Source: Flavobacteriaceae bacterium
GTDB lineage: Bacteria; Bacteroidota; Bacteroidia; Flavobacteriales; Flavobacteriaceae
NCBI GenBank assembly: GCA_947452415.1
Contig: CANGCT010000002.1
Span: 1 to 64,000 of the forward strand
DNA: 64,000 bases
Direction: 5' to 3'
Below are positions 59,819-64,000 of this stretch, piece by piece; the stretch's first letter is position 1; every line of letters starts with the position of its first letter. The position numbers and the translations under genes were made by a program. Below the pieces are notes generated by a model, which ran no database searches, was not told the origin of the DNA, and saw only the letters and a list, made by a program, of their open reading frames with translations.

Positions 59819-61306
59819 ATGAATACCACTCAAAACCTTACTGAATTAGAAATTTATTTTCAACAATTCCGAAAGAATATCATCGGAATTGATCAAGAAT
59901 TTGAATCTCCTTTCGGAAATAAGAAAATCATCTATACCGATTGGACTGCGAGTGGTCGTTTGTACCGTCCTATTGAAGAAAAAATGATCAACCAATTCGG
60001 ACCTTTTGTTGCCAATACCCATACCGAAACCACCGTTTCTGGAACCGCCATGACCATGGCTTACCACGAAGCAAAACACATCATAAAAAAACACGTTAAC
60101 GCTACCGAAGAGGATATTTTAATCAATACCGGTACTGGAATGACAGGCGTTGTCAATAAATTCCAACGTATTTTAGGATTAAAAATACCCGAAAATTTAA
60201 AACAGTATACAAACATCCCCAAAGAATTAATACCGATTGTTTTTATTTCCCACATGGAGCACCATTCCAACCAAACTTCTTGGTTAGAAACCACGGCAGA
60301 TGTAGTAGTAATTCCTGCCGATAAAAACGGTTTGTTCTCCTTAGAAAATCTAAAAATTTTACTAGAAAAATACCAAGATCGAAGTTTCAAGATTGCCTCC
60401 ATCACCTCGTGTTCTAACGTAACCGGAATCAAAACACCCTACCACGAAGTAGCCAAATTAATGCACCAAAACAACGGGGTGTGCTTTGTAGATTTCGCTT
60501 GTTCTGGCCCCTACGTACCAATAAACATGCATCCTCAAGACTCTGAAAGTTATTTAGATGCCATTTTCTTTTCGCCTCATAAATTTCTTGGTGGCCCAGG
60601 AACTTCTGGCGTATTAATTTTTAATAAAAACCTATACAAAAACAGCATTCCCGATTGCCCAGGTGGTGGTACTGTAAGTTGGACCAACCCTTGGGGAAAA
60701 CACAAATACATCGATAATATTGAAGATAGAGAAGATGGCGGAACACCTGGATTTTTACAAGTTATTAAAACCGCTTTGGCAATTCAATTGAAAGAAAAAA
60801 TGGGCATTGACAATATTTTAAAACGCGAACACGAGTTGGTAGAATACGTTTTTGAAGCCCTAAATCCCAATCCAAATGTGGTGATTTTGGCACAAGAACA
60901 CCAAGACCGATTGGGCGTAATTTCTTTTTATATTAAAGACCTCCACTTTAATTTAGGCGTTAAAATGCTCAACGACAAATTCGGAATACAAACCCGCGGA
61001 GGATGCAGTTGTGCCGGCACCTACGGCCATTATTTACTCCATGTAGACCAAGAAGCCTCCAACGATTTGGTGTGCCAAATTACCTCTGGTGATTTAATGA
61101 AAAAACCAGGTTGGATTAGAATGTCTATTCATCCAACCACCACCACTCAAGAGATTTCCTTTGTTTGCCAAAGCATTAACGATTTAGCAAACCGCCATCA
61201 AGATTGGGATAAAGACTATCAATACAACTATAAAACAAACGAATTCATCCATAAAAGCGCCACTAATTTTGAAAAAGAAATGGTAATCAACTGGTTTTCG
61301 GTTTAA
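59819..61306 (+). CDS. class V aminotransferase fold PLP-dependent enzyme (cysteine desulfurase-like)
   Basis: NTHTETTVSGTAMT, CFVDFACSGPYVPINMHP, FFSPHKFLGGPGTSGVLIF, GIQTRGGCSCAGTYGHYLL. Confidence 0.92.
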   Translation: MNTTQNLTELEIYFQQFRKNIIGIDQEFESPFGNKKIIYTDWTASGRLYRPIEEKMINQFGPFVANTHTETTVSGTAMTMAYHEAKHIIKKHVNATEEDILINTGTGMTGVVNKFQRILGLKIPENLKQYTNIPKELIPIVFISHMEHHSNQTSWLETTADVVVIPADKNGLFSLENLKILLEKYQDRSFKIASITSCSNVTGIKTPYHEVAKLMHQNNGVCFVDFACSGPYVPINMHPQDSESYLDAIFFSPHKFLGGPGTSGVLIFNKNLYKNSIPDCPGGGTVSWTNPWGKHKYIDNIEDREDGGTPGFLQVIKTALAIQLKEKMGIDNILKREHELVEYVFEALNPNPNVVILAQEHQDRLGVISFYIKDLHFNLGVKMLNDKFGIQTRGGCSCAGTYGHYLLHVDQEASNDLVCQITSGDLMKKPGWIRMSIHPTTTTQEISFVCQSINDLANRHQDWDKDYQYNYKTNEFIHKSATNFEKEMVINWFSV

Positions 61307-61364
61307 AATATTTACAATAAACTCTATTAGAAAAGCAATGTTACAACGGAATATTGCTTTTATT

Positions 61365-61500
61365 TAGGAGCGAAACAGCAGGCATTTTAGTAAAGGTAAT
61401 TCCTGCCATCCGTTACAATCTGGTATTGCGAGGAACGAAACAATCCAATAGCAACAATCTAATTTTGCAATACCAGGATTTCCACTTCTGTCAGGGCTAA
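61365..61500 (-). repeat. structured intergenic element, copy 2 (TAGCCCTG...GTGGA-hairpin-AACGGATGGCAGGA)
   Basis: Minus strand TAGCCCTGACAGAAGTGGAAATCCTGGTATTGC...GCAATACCAGATTGTAACGGATGGCAGGAATTACC; 10-bp perfect stem CTGGTATTGC/GCAATACCAG. Confidence 0.65.
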
Positions 61501-61603
61501 ACAGTTTTTGTTTTTTGTAAAAATAGAAGTAACCCTTAACTTTTCAACCTTAAGCAGAGTAACGCCAACTTCATAATAGGTTCTAAACTAATGTAAATCC
61601 AAA

Positions 61604-61642
61604 TAAAAAAGCGATTTATCATTTGAAAAATCACTTTTTTAT
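61604..61642 (-). terminator. candidate terminator downstream of 61689 gene
   Basis: AAAAAAGCGATTTATCATTTGAAAAATCACTTTTTTATT. Confidence 0.55.
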
Positions 61643-61688
61643 TCATTATTTATGAAATTACTAGAACCCTGAACCCTGAACCCTACAA

Positions 61689-62174
61689 CTATCCCCCAAT
61701 CTTTTTATCAAGATACTGTTGCAAAAGTTTTTTACTAAACTGTTCTTCTGCTTTTTTAAGTTTCAAAATTTTAGTAGAAGGTAGAATTCCTTTTAAATTG
61801 AAAACAAATTTCTTTTTCAGTTGGTATAATTCGTCTTCGGTACTTTCTATTTGAGTTAAAAGGGTTGCAGCTTCTTTCTCGGATAATTTATCAATAGCAT
61901 TGTTATCGGTTCTTTCTAGATAGGCTTTAAATTTTTGTTTTTTAATTTCTTGCTGTCTGTCTTCAAAGGCATTGAATAAAGGCCAAAACTTTGCTGCTTC
62001 ATCTGGAGTTAAATTTAACTCAGTAGTTATGAAAGCTACTTTTAATGCTTTTATTTTTTCCTTTTTTTCTTTAAAATGTTCTCTCATTGGCCCATTTTGG
62101 CCAAAAGAAGCAATAGAGATTAAGAATACAGAAACGAATAATAATTTATAATTTTTCATGTTATTTATTTTCAT
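61689..62174 (-). CDS. hypothetical exported protein, Spy/CpxP-like helical
   Basis: Signal peptide; ELNLTPDEAAKFWPLFNAFEDRQQEIKKQ (LTxxQ-like). Confidence 0.7.
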   Translation of the reverse strand: MKINNMKNYKLLFVSVFLISIASFGQNGPMREHFKEKKEKIKALKVAFITTELNLTPDEAAKFWPLFNAFEDRQQEIKKQKFKAYLERTDNNAIDKLSEKEAATLLTQIESTEDELYQLKKKFVFNLKGILPSTKILKLKKAEEQFSKKLLQQYLDKKIGG

Positions 62175-62595
62175 TGGTAATGTATTGTTCCATATTGGTA
62201 TTGTTAGAAAGTTCGTCTTCTAAGGCATCGTTACTAATTGAAGTAGTAATTTTTAATTTATCAATATCTTCTTGTTCTAACAAATTCAATATTTCATCAT
62301 CTGAAACCGACTTGTTTAGGGTAAGATAATTTTCAATTTCGGTAGAACTTATTTCTTCCTCCTCCTTATTTTGTAATTGATTTATAATAGGTAAAGATAA
62401 GGCTAGGACTAAAATTGCTGCTGTAGCCAAATAAATCCATCGTTTGTTACGAGTATTAATCGAAATTACTTTCGGTTCTTGTTTGGGTATTTGTTGCATT
62501 ACTTTTTCAGAAAAAGTATTAAAATATCCTTCGGGAATATGAAACCCTGTGGTTATTTTTTCGCTAGTCTCTATTTTAAAATCTTTCATATCCAT
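62161..62595 (-). CDS. hypothetical single-pass membrane protein, likely anti-sigma-type
   Basis: IPEGYFNTFSEKVMQQIP and one TM; between sigma factor and Spy-like protein. Confidence 0.65.
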   Translation of the reverse strand: MDMKDFKIETSEKITTGFHIPEGYFNTFSEKVMQQIPKQEPKVISINTRNKRWIYLATAAILVLALSLPIINQLQNKEEEEISSTEIENYLTLNKSVSDDEILNLLEQEDIDKLKITTSISNDALEDELSNNTNMEQYITNENK

Positions 62596-62619
62596 AAGAC
62601 AAAATTTGTTCTTAAAGGT

Positions 62620-63162
62620 TTAATTTGTTTTTAGGTATTCTTCAATTTTTTTAACGGCATGGTGGTACGACGCTTTCAAGGCTCCAACCGAAGTTCCTAA
62701 TATCTCCGAAATTTCTTCGTATTTCAGTTCTTCAAAATATTTCATCTTAAAAACAAGTTGTTGTTTTTCGGGCAATAAAACAATTGCTTTTTGGAGTTTT
62801 AATTGGATTTCATTTCCGTCAAAATACACATCCGATTGTAAATTTTCTACAATTTTAGTTTGCATTGCTTCGCTAGTAGTTCCGTTGCGCTTGGCTTTGT
62901 TGTTTATAAAAGTGATGGCTTCGTTAGTTGCAATTCGGTACATCCAAGAAAAAATTTTACTATCGCCTTTAAAGTTTTTTAAATTTTGAAATATTTTTAC
63001 AAATGTATTTTGCAATACATCATCCGTATCGTCGTGGTTGAGCACAATATTCCGAATAAGATTATACATAGGTTTTTGATAATCGCGCAAGAGTTTTTGA
63101 AACGCAACATTCTGCGTTTTCGGGTCTAACAACTCGTTTATAAAATCCTTTTCGTTTTGCAA
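62620..63162 (-). CDS. RNA polymerase ECF sigma factor
   Basis: MYNLIRNIVLNHDDTDDVLQNTFVKIFQNLKNFKGDSKIFSWMYRIATNEA; region 4 VFKMKYFEELKYEEISEILGTSVGALKASYHHAVKKI. Confidence 0.93.
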   Translation of the reverse strand: MQNEKDFINELLDPKTQNVAFQKLLRDYQKPMYNLIRNIVLNHDDTDDVLQNTFVKIFQNLKNFKGDSKIFSWMYRIATNEAITFINNKAKRNGTTSEAMQTKIVENLQSDVYFDGNEIQLKLQKAIVLLPEKQQLVFKMKYFEELKYEEISEILGTSVGALKASYHHAVKKIEEYLKTN

Positions 63163-63219
63163 GACTAAATTTTTTATTGGAATAAAATTAATAGAAAAGG
63201 TTTAATCGAAACTTGTGTT

Positions 63220-64000
63220 TTAAATACTTTTTTTAGGTGCAATAGTTTCTGTTGGAGGAGTTGCAACAACCAAAGAATCAAGAGGTTTTCTGTTTACTGC
63301 TCTCGGAGCTGCTTTTGGAAAAACTGGAATGTAAATTTCAGTTACCCATTTGGATGGACTTTTAACATCGTTTCTTCCAACAGCATATACTTCAACAATT
63401 TGCCCGGAATTATTTCGCTCTAAATGATTGTCTGAAATATAAAGTAATGCTTTTTTCCATGCTGTTTGGGTATGGGAATAATCCCCAACAAGTGTAGTCT
63501 TTAAAGTGGTATAACTTGCTATTTTTCTAGATTCTATATCACTTCCTGGCATAATATGTATAGAATCTCTAACAGGCATACATACTGAAAAACCTATATC
63601 ATCATTATTACGATCGTATTTATGGTAAATGATAAATGGTTTTCCGCTGCTGCTCAATTTATTCTTATCAAAGAAATGTTCCATTCTAGAAACCAAAATT
63701 TTAATGTTTCTATCCACATCTTTTTGTTTGCAATGTAAAAATTGTTTTAAGTAAAATCCTCCAGGACGGTTTACAATTCCGTTCACTTTTACCGAGTAGG
63801 TATTTATTTCGTAATCTAGAGTTTTGTTCAGGTTTTCCAAACTTTTCTCGTAAGAATTTCCTACTACACTATTAATTCCACCATGAAAAAAAGCAGCAAC
63901 TTTCGATTTAAAATCTAATTTTCCTTTACTTCTCCATGTAACTTTGGTTCCTTCAAGGGTATCTTTAAACTTCCAATAAATCTCGGAAGACTCGTCATTA
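63220..64000 (-). CDS. SRPBCC family protein with GyrI-like C-terminal domain (runs off window end)
   Basis: Frame stays open upstream of the listed start (63840): NDESSEIYWKFKDTLEGTKVTWRSKGKLDFKSKVAAFFHGGINSVVGNSYEKSLENLNKTL. Confidence 0.75.
   Translation of the reverse strand, partial: NDESSEIYWKFKDTLEGTKVTWRSKGKLDFKSKVAAFFHGGINSVVGNSYEKSLENLNKTLDYEINTYSVKVNGIVNRPGGFYLKQFLHCKQKDVDRNIKILVSRMEHFFDKNKLSSSGKPFIIYHKYDRNNDDIGFSVCMPVRDSIHIMPGSDIESRKIASYTTLKTTLVGDYSHTQTAWKKALLYISDNHLERNNSGQIVEVYAVGRNDVKSPSKWVTEIYIPVFPKAAPRAVNRKPLDSLVVATPPTETIAPKKSI

Noticed and set aside
60061-60432. 123-aa minus ORF
   Set aside because: Antisense within the class V aminotransferase.

Overview
64-kb AT-rich chromosomal window from a Bacteroidota genome, most likely Flavobacteriaceae (Flavobacterium-like). 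The taxon call rests on T9SS C-terminal sorting domains, TAnnTTTG promoter boxes, bacillithiol YtxJ and the gene content. Most of the window is core metabolism or housekeeping: PhoH, purC, M42 and M1 peptidases, clpB, fahA, glyA, E1 alpha/beta fusion dehydrogenase, ribB(A), LptF/G permease, lolA, ftsK, tpx, trxB, tRNA-Pro(TGG), ppk1-ppx, dnaX, ClC channel, glmM, selO, S41 peptidase, class V aminotransferase. Two ECF sigma-factor operons are also present. No CRISPR array, transposase, integrase or phage module was seen. Main points for a second look: (1) a tight seven-gene minus-strand operon (34.4-44.2 kb) encoding six predicted secreted proteins with T9SS-type C-termini (sulfatase, DUF1566, lectin-like/unknown, SHD1-TM-YHYH, two tandem metallophosphoesterases) and a HupE/UreJ membrane protein; this is the best candidate for an undescribed system. 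(2) dnaX is split into two frames exactly at an A10 run containing A AAA AAG, with the short product in frame 0 and the long tau-like product in -1, the reverse of E. coli. (3) An arsenic operon whose ArsR is broken by a one-base deletion. (4) Two copies of a structured flavobacterial intergenic element (TAGCCCTG...hairpin...). (5) Repeat families (GGAAGT/GGTTCT, CTTAATG), the first apparently entering coding sequence. (6) A RibBA-like protein whose GTP cyclohydrolase II domain lacks the catalytic Zn-Cys motif. All calls come from reading the sequence and supplied translations; no database search was run.
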